Shown here: piece after piece, positions 19,529 to 29,960 of the stretch
How the letters are laid out: each line of letters begins with the position of its first letter
Position numbering within the stretch: position 1 is the stretch's first letter
Assembly (NCBI GenBank): GCA_010015655.1
Contig: ML976735.1
Span: 1-45,026 of the forward strand
Length of the DNA: 45,026 bases
DNA from: Bimuria novae-zelandiae CBS 107.79
Taxonomy: Eukaryota; Ascomycota; Dothideomycetes; Pleosporales; Didymosphaeriaceae
Reading direction: 5' to 3'
Program-made: the position numbers and the translations under genes
Notes under the pieces: model-generated
What the model was told of the DNA's origin: nothing
Seen by the model: the letters and a program-made list of their open reading frames with translations, nothing else
Database searches by the model: none

Positions 19529-22317
19529 GGTGTTCTTTTCGGGTTGCGAAAGTCGCGAACAAAGAGTAAGGCTGAACAAAGGGGTGTTTTCAGAACACCT
19601 CAAACGATGTGAAACGAAGCGAGAACCGGTGCGGGGTCTCGCGGGATGAAGTGGTGATGTTACAGGACGTTTGCCGGAGCAGACGTGGTGATTGTCGTGC
19701 GATTAGAAGATTAAGGGTCGTAAAGATCGGATAGAGTGTAGCTTGGATCGAAGACCGGCCGACGGGCAATGCAGAGTGGGGCTATTAACAAATGGCTAAG
19801 TCGCCGTCGCTGCGGGATTCTGTTGCGGAAGGCGTCGAGAGGGAGCTGGTGAGGCTATTGATCGGGCCGTGACGCAAACGCAGATAGGCGCACGAAGTAT
19901 TGATGGTGAATGGAAGAAGCGGTAGAAGCTGAATACAGGAAGGGGATCAAGGACAGTGTCAAGCGTAGCACGGCGGGTGTTGATGGCTGGAGGCGTCGGC
20001 TTGCGGGCTCTTTCTTTCGCTGGCTGGAAGTTGAGCGACGGTACTGGCGCGCTCTGAAGGATGGGGGAGATTAGGAGTCGAAATGCTGGTCCAAGGGACA
20101 ACTATAAGATGCAAGCAGAAGCCGCACAAGGGCAGAAGAGAGCGAAGGCGAGAGGAAGCGGGGGGCCAGGAAGGAGGAAGGAGACGACGAGATGTAGAAG
20201 AGTGGGAAGGCGGGCTGGATGGCGAGTGATAAGTGGATGGCCCTTGCCGGATCCGATGCAGGGTCCGTGCGCTATTCAGGGGCGGGACCACTTGTTGATC
20301 CCAGCCCTGCGACGGATGCAAATTGAAACCACGGCTGCCATGCTCAGCGACGCCATGCCCGTTCTGCTCTATCAGTAATGCGCGCTGCTGATACCTAGCC
20401 TGGGACGCGTTGCTATGCGATGTCTCTGTTTGCGGCCCTCTTCATCAAACGGCAGGAGCGATGGAGGCATCGACACCCACGATAAGCAGGCGCACCCCAG
20501 CGCGCCTTCCCACGAAACATCCAGAGAAACAACTGCTCTCATTGCTCAACAGGCGCCCGCCTAGCACACCGCAAACCACATTCCAGCGCGCAGCGTGCGG
20601 TAGCGGGTTGTGTCGTCGACCAGTGACTGGCCGCTGCACGCAGCCAACGGCGGCGGCGGCTACAGAGCACGCGTCCGCTGCTCCCTAGCCAGTCAGCGCG
20701 CGCTCGCCGGCCCAAGCCACGAGAGCGTGGTCTAATAATACCACCGAGTGCGTCGCTGTCAGTCTCCACCTCTCTCCACGGTGCTGCGTTGGTGCATTCG
20801 AGCAAGACGATCCAGATCGACAAGACTCGAGGTTGAGTGCCGTGCAGAACGGCCCCCAGAGCGCCCGTCAGCTGGTGTGTTGGATATGTCTCTCCTGCTA
20901 CCGGCGCCGGACAAAGCATCTCGCCAGCGCCGACCGGCGATTTATCACTTTTAGCGGCACACAAATTATTGAACTGCTCCATCAAACGAACTCCGGTCGT
21001 GGCCAAATCTCGCTTTGATCTGTCCCTGAATTGTACTGTACGGCGTGCCTGGTGATGACAGGGGCACCCCGTCTCACAATCTCTGAAACGTCTCACCAAC
21101 ACTCCCTCTATCTCGCCAAAATCCGCGCAGGAATTGTCCTTGCCAAGCCCACCCGTTCATCGACCGTTCAAACATCCGGCCTTCTGCTGGGTCGCATTGT
21201 TTGCAGTTGCGTGCGTGGAGCGCTTGAAAGAACGACCTTGTACAGGCGCCCATGCGTGGCTGCGCACGTGATTGCAGGTTCACCTGGGCACTTTGGCACG
21301 CACAAGCCCGATTGGCCCTAGTCAACGTCGTCAGCTGCCGTGACGCAACTACACTTGGGCCACATTCTTCGCATGGAGAATATCTACGCATCGTCTCACG
21401 AACACGTCTACATACAGCTTGTGGCATGACCGTGCATCCCGCTTCCATGTGTACCCCGAGACCTGAATCTACGGTCGCGGGGAACAGTTGTCATCCAAAG
21501 TTTCCGACACGAGGCCATCGCGGCTGCAACAACGGGACTGCTGACAGGATGGACGTGCCCCGACATCTTGGAAAGACATGCACACACCACCATCACCTCA
21601 TACCTGTAGTCGCTAACCTACTGACAATTCCCTTGCGCACATTTCGATTGCATGCAACGAGCCAGTTCAAATCGCTCCAGGAACAACTTCAGCATGTTGC
21701 TTCTTCTTGGCGAAAAATGTCTAGTGGCATAAACAACCTGACTTCGTCTATGCCCTACAATCTACTATACCTCTTAATGCGATACAGATCTCGAAAACCG
21801 CCTCGACCACGTCGATCCCCTCGCCGAAACATTCGCGGGCCGTGCGTACCTGTGTCAACAGCAACCAGCCCTGTCATCAATGACATCAGCTGCCATAACC
21901 TCGTTGATGCCACCGCTCTTACAGCCTCGGTTCTCTCAAGACACAACATTTCAAATCTGGTCGGCGGCACCGCTTTTCCGAGATAGCTCGAGTTCAAGGA
22001 GTGTCGCGGGCATGGCGATGACAAAGACCGCGCCGTGCGAACTAGAGCGACCGATACACCACCGAGAGTGTCTGAACTGCCAAGCGCGGATGCATAAGCC
22101 AAGAGCTGGCAGTTCTGGTGTCTTTCGCAGAGATGCCTGCTGGTCATGTTTAAAGAACTCTGTTTCGTTCCTAAGGCCGCTGGGCCGCGTGCCAATGCGC
22201 CTCACCTACAGTATTTGAAACTTTCGTCGTCCGCCAATATATGCGCGGGATGTTCTCGATCAGGCCAATCATGCACACACTACTTGATGTTCTATCGATT
22301 TTCATCCGAGCGTCTTA
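19529..22317. other. 2.8-kb gap without a supportable gene
   Basis: The first 0.8 kb is probably promoter and leader of the minus-strand Gln/Ser-rich gene. Beyond it, open frames such as 20539-21102 (minus, 187 codons) and 21252-21986 (plus, 244 codons) show no domain, signal peptide or family resemblance, and have compositions typical of chance frames in GC-rich DNA. An unannotated non-coding transcript cannot be excluded. Confidence 0.4.
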
Positions 22318-22350
22318 TATCGACTCTCCCGCGTAAAGCTGGAAGTCGGC
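22318..22350 (+). repeat. Dispersed repeat B, copy 1
   Basis: The stretch tatcgactctcccgcgtaaa and the following gctggaagtcgg match 24729-24760 with few differences (core cgcgtaaagctg.aag). In both places a piece of repeat A lies 40-80 bp downstream. Confidence 0.5.
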
Positions 22351-22387
22351 CATGAAGGCGAGAGCTCCTAGCTACCTCTGGAGACGA

Positions 22388-22420
22388 TGTGTAGCCCCAG
22401 GATAAGTAATATAAGAACTA
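22388..22420 (+). repeat. Partial copy of dispersed repeat A
   Basis: tgtgtagccccaggataagt followed by aatata matches the right half of the copies at 2591-2681 and 28782-28873. Confidence 0.5.
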
Positions 22421-22761
22421 GGGGTTGATTATTAATACAGTATCGTGTGGCCGATTTCCAACTTTGCGCGAGAACGAGTTGCATTGCAACGAACCTGCAT
22501 AGGATGCAGAGGTTGCAACAAAGGCTCGGACATCTCAGATGCACGAATATGTGTTCTAACTAAAGCTACACTACTATTTAGAGGCTGACAAGGTACAACT
22601 ATAACCTTAACCTGGCATTAGCTGTTGGAGCTGCTGACATATGCACACGTACAGCTTAGAGTGGCACAGCAAGACCGTGCCTTCGAAGTATCCAACTCTT
22701 CCGTGTGTCCGCTTCTCTTAGATTGGTCAGGGGTGGTATTTGCATTCATCTGATACGAGGC

Positions 22762-22871
22762 AAACTAATTAAGGAGGCGTAATGGTTTTTGAAGGAGGTG
22801 TCGGGAGGAGGGGAGTATTGCCCTGCACACAACAATAAGGCGTAAAGGCGTTCACAATGAGGTGAGGGTGC
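22762..22871 (+). repeat. Dispersed repeat C, copy 1
   Basis: About 110 bp that align with 27618-27734. Shared blocks are aaactaat, ggaggcgta, aggag, acaat.aggcgta.a, cgt.caca.tgagg.gaggg. No coding content is visible. The two copies are clearly diverged, so the insertion is not recent. Confidence 0.65.
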
Positions 22872-23128
22872 TAGCATTGATCTGAAGCACTTGAATGCTA
22901 AACACGTCGAAGCTTGCTAATCCGTCTTCCTTACCTGACGACAATGTGTTGGCGACGCGCATACATATGTATATACCGAGCAAGATCTTGGCTCGTCTGT
23001 CATTACATACCCTACCCAAAATATCCGTATTCTAGAAAGGCAGTATGTCCCATCTTTGAGACCAATCCCAAGCTCCAAACGTCTCCTCCACCCTTCCCTT
23101 TTACTACTAACACGTCCGCAATACCTCG

Positions 23129-23767
23129 CTAACCCATCTTCCCCTTAGCATTCATCTTATAACACCTAATATTCTCAACCCGCCCAGCCCACCCAATCCG
23201 ACTAAAATCTCTCATATAAGATCTAGCATACTCGTTCGACGCACCCATCATCTGCGCCTCACCTTTACAATTAGGCCGACTACACAAAACATCAGCACAC
23301 ACCCCTTTCTCTAACATCGTGGGAAAAGGTGACTCACTCCTAGATCCTGCATACGAGGCCCTTGATCGCGGGATTTGTGTACCATGCCGACGCCGCAGTA
23401 ATACTATCACCCTCGTTAGTCCAGTATACAAAACGTGGAGCTATGTAAGAGACAGCGAAGGGAAAGCGTACCTGACGTCATAGCACGTAGCCGTATTCTC
23501 GCGTGGGTGGGTATTGAGTTCGTTCTCTGGGAGCAACGTCTGCACACCCTGGCCGTAGCAGTGGGGAGCCGGGAAGAGGTAGACCTGTGCATGTTACGAG
23601 TGTTTTGAGCGGGGTACTAGGGAGGGAGGGTGTACGAGGCCCTTTTTGTGGCCGTTCCAGCGCTCGCAGGTTGCGAGGGCGGTGATGTTGTCGGTACGGG
23701 GGGGATGGTGGAGAGTGAGGGCGAGGATAGTAGGAAGGAGGAGGGTGAGGGAGATGGGGATGTGCAT
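23129..23767 (-). pseudogene. Candidate small secreted Cys-containing protein (effector-like) with one in-frame stop
   Basis: Four exons can be placed at 23767-23636, 23584-23472, 23403-23338 and 23279-23129. All three introns (51, 68 and 58 bp) are GT-AG; the second has a clear CTAAC branch site. The joined length is 462 nt, exactly 154 codons, and every splice keeps phase. Exon 1 encodes a signal peptide (MHIPISLTLLLPTILA). The mature part has six Cys, in TCERWNG, PHCYGQG, TCYDV, VCRI, PNCKGEA and IRCYKMN; the last three are spaced like the second half of beta/gamma-crystallin-type secreted proteins. One TAG (23340-23342) interrupts exon 3 just after VCRI, where an aromatic residue would fit. 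Either the allele is dead by one G-to-A change, or an alternative splice (donor GTATGC at about 23357) avoids the stop. No function can be assigned; no expression evidence. Confidence 0.55.
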
Positions 23768-25177
23768 GGTGAAGGAAGGGTGTGTATGTGGCTAAAGAGT
23801 GGATGTTCGAGTCTTCGAGGGAAGAGAGGTCTTTTAGGGGCTGGGAGAGTGTGGGGAAGGGAAAGACAGCGCTACAATGAAGTATTTATACTCGATGTGG
23901 GGACGGAATAGCTTGTTTGTCGAGGGAGGATTTTCGATGCTTTTATCGCTAAGATGTTTGCAACTGTCACATACAGTAGACTTGGTATTCTACTGGGCGT
24001 TTGAACGGCATCTACTATCCCGACAATCGGAATCAAAGCGCGGCCATTCATTGAAGGTTTCGTTAGCTATAGATCGAGAGTGTGTGTTTAGCTGCGTTTA
24101 TAACTTAGGCATTGGTTTTTTCGTGGGTTCATGGGTTCGTGGTTTCGTGGTGCCCCGGTCTCATGGTGCACATGTGTGTGTGGTTTGCGGTGTTACTCGG
24201 ACGGCCACATCGCACAATGAATCGTTCCCCAAAAGTTTTGACGTCGCACGAAGGTGGGGTTCGAGGGTTCAAATGGACTAATGGATTCTGCCAAGTTTCA
24301 GCGAAGCGAATAGTGTATTGTGTTGTGGGTGAAAAGAAACGATGAAGCTTGCTATGTTGTACTGCAGTTATTGCAGTCGAATCGTCGTACGATCTGTTCA
24401 AATTGTTAGTGACTATAAATGAACGAATATCTGTTTGTGCTTCGGGGTTTGTTGGGTTCCGCTGGTAGGTATTTAGGAACCCTGGGCAGAGCCACGGCTT
24501 TGCTAAAAGGCATTGGATAAACGAATATGGGAGTTGTGATGCTCCTCTGCAAAATGTGTCCACACAAATGCTGAGCGCCTTACAGCATTTGGTTCGATTG
24601 AAGCTATAGTAATTCATAAGAACCTGCACGTAGGCAACGCTGTGGCATTTGCAGTGTGAAATGGCCTTCATCATATGGATGCTTAAATAGAAACGCTGAT
24701 GAAGTTCTCACTTATGTCTGTGCCTAGGTATCGTCCTCTCGCGTAAAGCTGAAAGCTGGTTATACATTACTACGTTAGCAATCGAAATTTGGCTCTTAGA
24801 TTATTTATCCTAGGGTTACTTATCGTGTTTTCCTGCACCAAACTCTGCTCTTTATGGCCTACTTCTACTTTGACGCGCGAGTTGCCATCTATGGCCTGCA
24901 GCTACTGCATCAATTCAAGGTGATTTGCCCTTCCGAGCTTGTCGATGCCAAGGTCCGATGTAGTACAAAAATACAGTCGAGCGAATAATATGTGATTGAA
25001 AGAGCAAGGAAATAAGTTACAGGCTGCAATTGCGCTTACAAAGTGCTGTTGCCTTCTCGTATCCTTCTACCCCGCAATAAGTCCTCCTACCCAGACTACC
25101 GACATCAATCCTCCTTCATCAGCTTTCTGAACGGTTTCAAATCATCAAGAAGTAGTCGCTTCTCCGCGAAACCGGGA
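23768..25177. other. No supportable gene; accessory stretch
   Basis: No recognisable coding sequence. A minus-strand open frame at 24129-24674 (181 codons) lacks any motif. The region holds copy 2 of repeat B and an inverted fragment of repeat A (near 24806-24822). Confidence 0.4.
24729..24760 (+). repeat. Dispersed repeat B, copy 2
   Basis: ggtatcgtcctctcgcgtaa followed by agctgaaagctgg matches 22318-22350. An inverted piece of repeat A follows at about 24806-24822. Confidence 0.5.
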
Positions 25178-27282
25178 ATGTCTACGGTCCAGATATCATC
25201 GCGATTGTGTGCTCGATGCCACAACATCTTCTCGACGCCATTGGATGAACTGGTTCAACCAATCAATGAATCGAATATGCTTCGTCATCAGAAAACTATC
25301 CTTGGAGAGTTAAAAAAAAGCTGTGCTATCGGGATGTTGGATCTGTTCTAGATTGTGGCAAGGTATAGGCCCGCAGACTGAGAATTATGGTGTTGAAGAA
25401 GACGTTGAAACCAGGTGAGGTGGCAAGTAAGTCCACCTGATCAACTCTATCAACTAAATATGGTATAGTGTATCAGAAATAATCCGGGAAAGTTATCTCA
25501 GAAGTTCGATCAGTCATCTGAGAGTTTTGTTTTTTTGGCGAATCGGCAGCCGAGTTCCACATCACATCGATTTGACTATCGTCAATACTGATAGTGAGTT
25601 ATACTTAAGTTCGATAATATTTGGACAGTACGTCTGACCGTATTATTGCAGCTATCTCATGGCGAAATGCCTCGGAAAATACAAACCTAGAAGCCAATAC
25701 AATGTCAGAGGGAAGCCTGGCAAGTGCTCAATCTTAGGTTGAAGAATGTGCGCTCCATCACCCGGATTGTGGTAGGGGCTACGCCAGGCCGCACTATTCA
25801 CCAACACGATTGATTCAAATCTGCGCTGGAGGCAATCATTGGCGATTGCGCGACAATTCTCAACTCATGGAAGAAGCGAGGCATTTGCGGTATATTGCAC
25901 TAAGCTATACCTGGGGCCAGCACCAGCAGCTACTACTGCGAAAAGGGGATTTAGCCGATCTGAAAAAGGGTATGAATGTCTCAGACAGTCTACCCAAGAC
26001 GTTTCGAGACCTGATACACGTGGCTCGTCGCTTATCCGTGGATCTCATTTGGATCGACGCGTTGTGCATCATACAAGATTCTCATGAAGATTGGGCGGCT
26101 GAAAGTATGCGAATGCGAGCTGTCTATGCGAATGCTTACTGTACAATTGCTGCATCATGGGGTACTGACCCCACGAAAGGACTTTCTGTGGACAGAGATT
26201 ATGAGCATATACGCCCCGCTTCAGTCCAAACCAGTTCGCAAGTCACAGGACGGTCAGATTCCGCACAAGTTAGAATAATCGAGCATAACGGCTGGAAGAA
26301 GATACTCGAGAGGTCCGCTCTACATAAACGTGGGTGGGCATTGCAAGAACGATTATTGAGTCCACGGATCCTGTACTTCACAAAGGAACAAATCCTCTTC
26401 GAATGCGATATCCATCGCGTGTGTGAACTCTTTCCGACTAATCCTCCACCAGGATATGCGCCAAATTCGTCCGACAGGCGAGACGATCGACCATACACCT
26501 GGTACAAAGCGTTCGTCAGTAAAGAGGAACAAACAGGTCAGTTTGGGGAGAACTCTAAAATCAATAGCTTTTTCAGAAGATGGCTTGTCATCGTCGAAGA
26601 TTACACAAAATGTCATCTGACGAAACGGAGCGACAAGCTTATTGCTTTGAACGGACTAGTGGATCTTTTCGAGCATCTTAGCGGCGAAAAACATCTCACT
26701 GGTCTCTGGCGCTCTCATATCTGGGAATCACTGCTGTGGCGTGTGTCACAAAACCACTTGGGCAAGACCGAGATGTTTCCCTCATTCCCCTAGGCGGCTA
26801 TTGATGGACACATCAGTTATGGTATGTGGATCCCATGGAGCACTTATGACAAGAAAACGCCTTATTATCCTTTCAATCTTCTAGAGGCGTCTCGGACTTA
26901 TTTGATTTTGCGCGGTTTTGCACCAGTACACCATGTTGTCTTTCCCGAGCGTTGCACCTTTGATATGATGGTCGAGTACGACGACTCAAACTTCCCGTTG
27001 CCTCTACTTGAATCTCCTTCGAGTATCTTACCGACCACTAAACTACATTACCTTCTTCTACTTGTACAATCAGTGGATCTGGGAAATTTATGGGGCCAAG
27101 GTATCGTGGTGCGTATGGTGGGCGCTCGAGACGAAGAAGGACGCCATTCATGTGTGCGGGTAGGGCACTTCGAAGGCTTCTTGTCGAAAGGCAACCTAGG
27201 GACCTTCGGACTGTATGTTGATTCTGATGGTAGCATTGGGAAACTAGAAAGCTCCTCCATCATCGATTTCGTACTCAGATAG
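25178..27282 (+). pseudogene. HET-domain (heterokaryon incompatibility) gene, nearly complete but inactivated
   Basis: From the ATG at 25178 the first exon reads SSRLCARCHNIFS and then GELKKSCAIG, the Cys motif opening many HET proteins. A single extra G near 25331-25333 shifts the frame; the other frame continues CWICSRLWQGIG. A probable intron (donor about 25612, acceptor about 25652) leads into TISWRNASENTN. The HET domain follows: PTRLIQIC (25801), YIALSYTWG (25891), WIDALCIIQD (26050), DWAAESMRMRAVYANAYCTIAASWG, and later RGWALQERLLSPRILYFT, SDKLIALNGLV and GLWRSHIWESLLWRV. Two TAG codons interrupt the open frame: 25735-25737, just before VEECALHHPDC where a Trp is conserved, and 26791-26793, in the PSWSW box before AAIDG. 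Both look like TGG to TAG. The frame then runs to a stop at 27282. HET proteins act in non-self recognition and cell death; this allele should encode no full protein unless the second stop is removed by a 45-bp intron (26749-26793). Confidence 0.85.
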
Positions 27283-27617
27283 CAATTTCAATGAACTAAA
27301 AGACATTTGTTGGAAAACACTAGGAAGAGGTGTTACATATACCTAATCGATCAATTTAGGCAGCTAAAGTTCAGAATTTAGCTACTCGGTTAAGTCGTTC
27401 CAGACGGTCGGGTACAAAGTAAATGCAGGTGGCAACTGTATGGCTCGTCCTAGGTTAACACAAAGAACTAAGACAAGTCTAAACTGAAGTGTTTTACTTG
27501 ACTTTGGACCTTCACGATTTGGGTTCCTCGAAATAATGAACACAAATTCTCAACGGCTCCCAGACACTTTCAAAGAGCCTGAATGAGCATTCACCAGTGT
27601 GACGATGACAATGGTAA

Positions 27618-27734
27618 AAACTAATCTACGGAGGCGTATAGTCTGTAAAGGAGAGCCGAAAGGGTGGTGATGTGTTCCCCATATATACACTGACAATGAG
27701 GCGTAGAAACGCGTACACATTGAGGAGAGGGCGC
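27618..27734 (+). repeat. Dispersed repeat C, copy 2
   Basis: Aligns with 22762-22871 (see there for shared blocks). It begins about 335 bp after the end of the HET pseudogene. Confidence 0.65.
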
Positions 27735-28640
27735 CAAGGTGACGATGGCAGCTTCAAGAATTTTCGGTCGTCTTCAAAATTACAGGACAATGAGTCGTAA
27801 CAAGGCTCGCCATGATATGATATATCGCTTGTTTCCTTATTAATTAAGAATATACAGGCACTTCTTCGATAGTAAACGTAACGCAAGTACGCCATTCTCA
27901 TGGTACATCCTCTCAGCCCGCCTCAGCGAATCTTCAGAAGCATGAACCCATTAACCTACCAAAGATACAGAGCATTCGAATGACACGAACATTTCAAAGT
28001 GACGAGCATCGGCAGCATCCTGTACTGCCGAATACCTAGGTACCTTGTTCATGCCGCTCGACGACACCATGTCTAACTCCAGCAATCAGTCAGAACACCC
28101 ATAGTTGACTAGACATCACGACGATATCTTAGAAACACTTTCGTCTTTCATCCTGTATGCCTCTTGTCCAATGTGCACGGCTAGCGGGAGGTTACTTCGA
28201 AGCGTCTGCTGAGGCGCAATTTCAAGGAAACTTCGGAGAAGACAAGAATAGGAAGCGTTCTTTTAGAAGTGATGAGAATATTATCGGATTAATGGGTAAT
28301 TTGTATCATTTCATAGATGATATAAGTCAAGTGAGTTCTTTCTACCCTAAGGTCTTTCACTTCCACAAAAAATTCACATTGTTTTGCATTTTACTGATAA
28401 CAAATGTTTATTAAAACCGGAGGCAGTGGTCGAACTATCTGGATAAAAAACGGGCACATGAAGTGCCAAATCAGCTCAGTGTCCTGCTCGTTCCACTCAT
28501 CTTTGCGATCTACACGCACCAGACAGTGAAACATCCTAGTCAATATATTCCGATTGCAAGGGATTCAGAGTCATCTGCCACCAGGAGGTAAGCAATGCGG
28601 AGGCTGACAATGCTGGATTCGGTGCACTGAGGCAATACCC
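27735..28640. other. No gene recognised; accessory stretch
   Basis: AT-leaning sequence with only a short plus-strand open frame (28157-28414, 85 codons) that resembles no family I know. Confidence 0.4.
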
Positions 28641-28666
28641 TAAGCTAACAAAGCTGACTTAGCTTA
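28641..28666. repeat. Short perfect inverted repeat
   Basis: taagctaa at 28641-28648 and ttagctta at 28659-28666 form an 8-bp perfect inverted repeat around a 10-bp spacer. It could be a weak hairpin or a protein-binding site; nothing else supports a function. Confidence 0.35.
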
Positions 28667-28781
28667 CACCAGACAATGTTCATAGCAATGATAATATTCG
28701 TAACTGCCACCAGGTTTCATACAAACACTGAAGTTTTCTGGTCCATGCCATTTGCTCTTATTCTCTTCTAGTCGCTATACA

Positions 28782-28873
28782 CCCCAATCATGGAGATCCA
28801 AGGTTAGGTAACGCAATCTTTATTTATCATTGTCTTAGTCCTGTGTGTAACCCTAGGATAAGTCATACAGTGG
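28782..28873 (+). repeat. Dispersed repeat A, copy 2
   Basis: Aligns over about 92 bp with 2591-2681 in the same orientation. The right half carries gtgtaaccctaggataagt, the part seen again at 22388-22420. Confidence 0.7.
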
Positions 28874-29662
28874 AGGCGGAATTCTTAAAATTCATGGTCA
28901 ATCAGCTATCGAGGATAGTTCACATGTTTAATATAGCAAAACAACTGGGCGATGGGCGCATGATACTTCTAACTACGATAATATAGCACACTGCCTGATC
29001 AACTCTCTGCGCCATGTACAGTGAACAACCAAGACATCGAGAATTGCATATTAGTAAGAGAAGCTGTGCAAGGCCTTTCTGCTTCCAATCTCCCGTGACT
29101 TTGCTTAGATCCCTAGAAAGTTGGCATGATATGTTTCATTGCATCTAATTTCTCATACAACAGAGATCCACTAGATATTTTGCTACATCCACTTTTCCAC
29201 CAAACATCTCATATCCAAGGTAGCATAACACACGACACCTATCCCACGGGATGTTACATGTGCCGCTCCCGAAATAGCTACCCGCTCAATGTTTCTATCA
29301 ACCACGTGGAAACGTTTCACTGAAGACTGAAACTCGCCTCATAAGCATTCTACGATGGACCCTTGCGCGGCAGATTCAAACACCGCAGATGCGATACAGG
29401 ATGACCCAGTGTACTAAGTCCTTACCCTCAACACAACGGCTGCCCCACCGTGTCGAAGATTCGAGCCGCCCTGAATCTCAACGGTACACCGCACTGCTCG
29501 CCCACAGCAGTCCCGTCCCGTCGACTGAAAATTTTCACCTGCACAGGCTGCAAGCAGATCCGCAGAAGCCGTGCACCTTTACCTGACACCGGGGAAATGA
29601 AGGGCCGCAAGATTATCGGGGTCAGGGGACCCAGGACGTGAACTGCTCATCTCACCCGCAAT
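28874..29662. other. No gene recognised
   Basis: Only short open frames. One plus-strand frame (29450-29641, 63 codons) has a lone CTGCKQIRR stretch, which is too little to call a zinc-binding protein. Confidence 0.35.
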
Positions 29663-29960
29663 TTCGCAGCTCTCTCCGACCCAGGATGTTCAAGATACGC
29701 AGCCTTGTAAAACTTCACTCCTCACGTTCGGTTGGGTCCCTGCCGCATCCTTCGAAACAAGGTCATCGCGCAACCGACAAGCACACCGCTGCCCTCAAGT
29801 TCCAACGTTAATACCATCCCGCACCAGTCCGTCGCAATCTCACAATGTAGGATCTACAAGATACGCAACCCTGCAATCAATCCTTCCCGCCCCTTAACCC
29901 ACGCATCCTTCGGCACCAAAATGATCGCGCAATCCGACAAGCATACCGCTGCTCTACTTA
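29663..29960 (+). repeat. Diverged direct duplication of about 135 bp
   Basis: Unit 1 spans about 29663-29799 and unit 2 about 29831-29960. Shared blocks in the same order are tcgca.tctc, caagatacgca, cgcatccttcg, atcgcgcaa.ccgacaagca and accgctgc. Many differences are transitions, so the duplication is old or RIP-affected. No protein is recognisable. Confidence 0.6.

Noticed and set aside
20539..21102. Minus-strand frame of 187 codons
   Set aside because: Cys/Arg-rich composition without motifs, in a GC-rich region where chance frames of this length are common.
21252..21986. Plus-strand frame of 244 codons
   Set aside because: No domain, signal peptide or family resemblance; mixed composition typical of non-coding DNA. 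Kept only as a possibility within the gap.
24240..24280. ggttcgagggttcaaatgg considered as a tRNA T-arm
   Set aside because: No matching acceptor stem, D-arm or A-box lies at the right distance on either strand.
24129..24674. Minus-strand frame of 181 codons
   Set aside because: No recognisable motif and located among dispersed repeats.
28800..28860. taaccctagg considered as telomere-like sequence
   Set aside because: Only one unit is present, with no TTAGGG array; it is part of dispersed repeat A.
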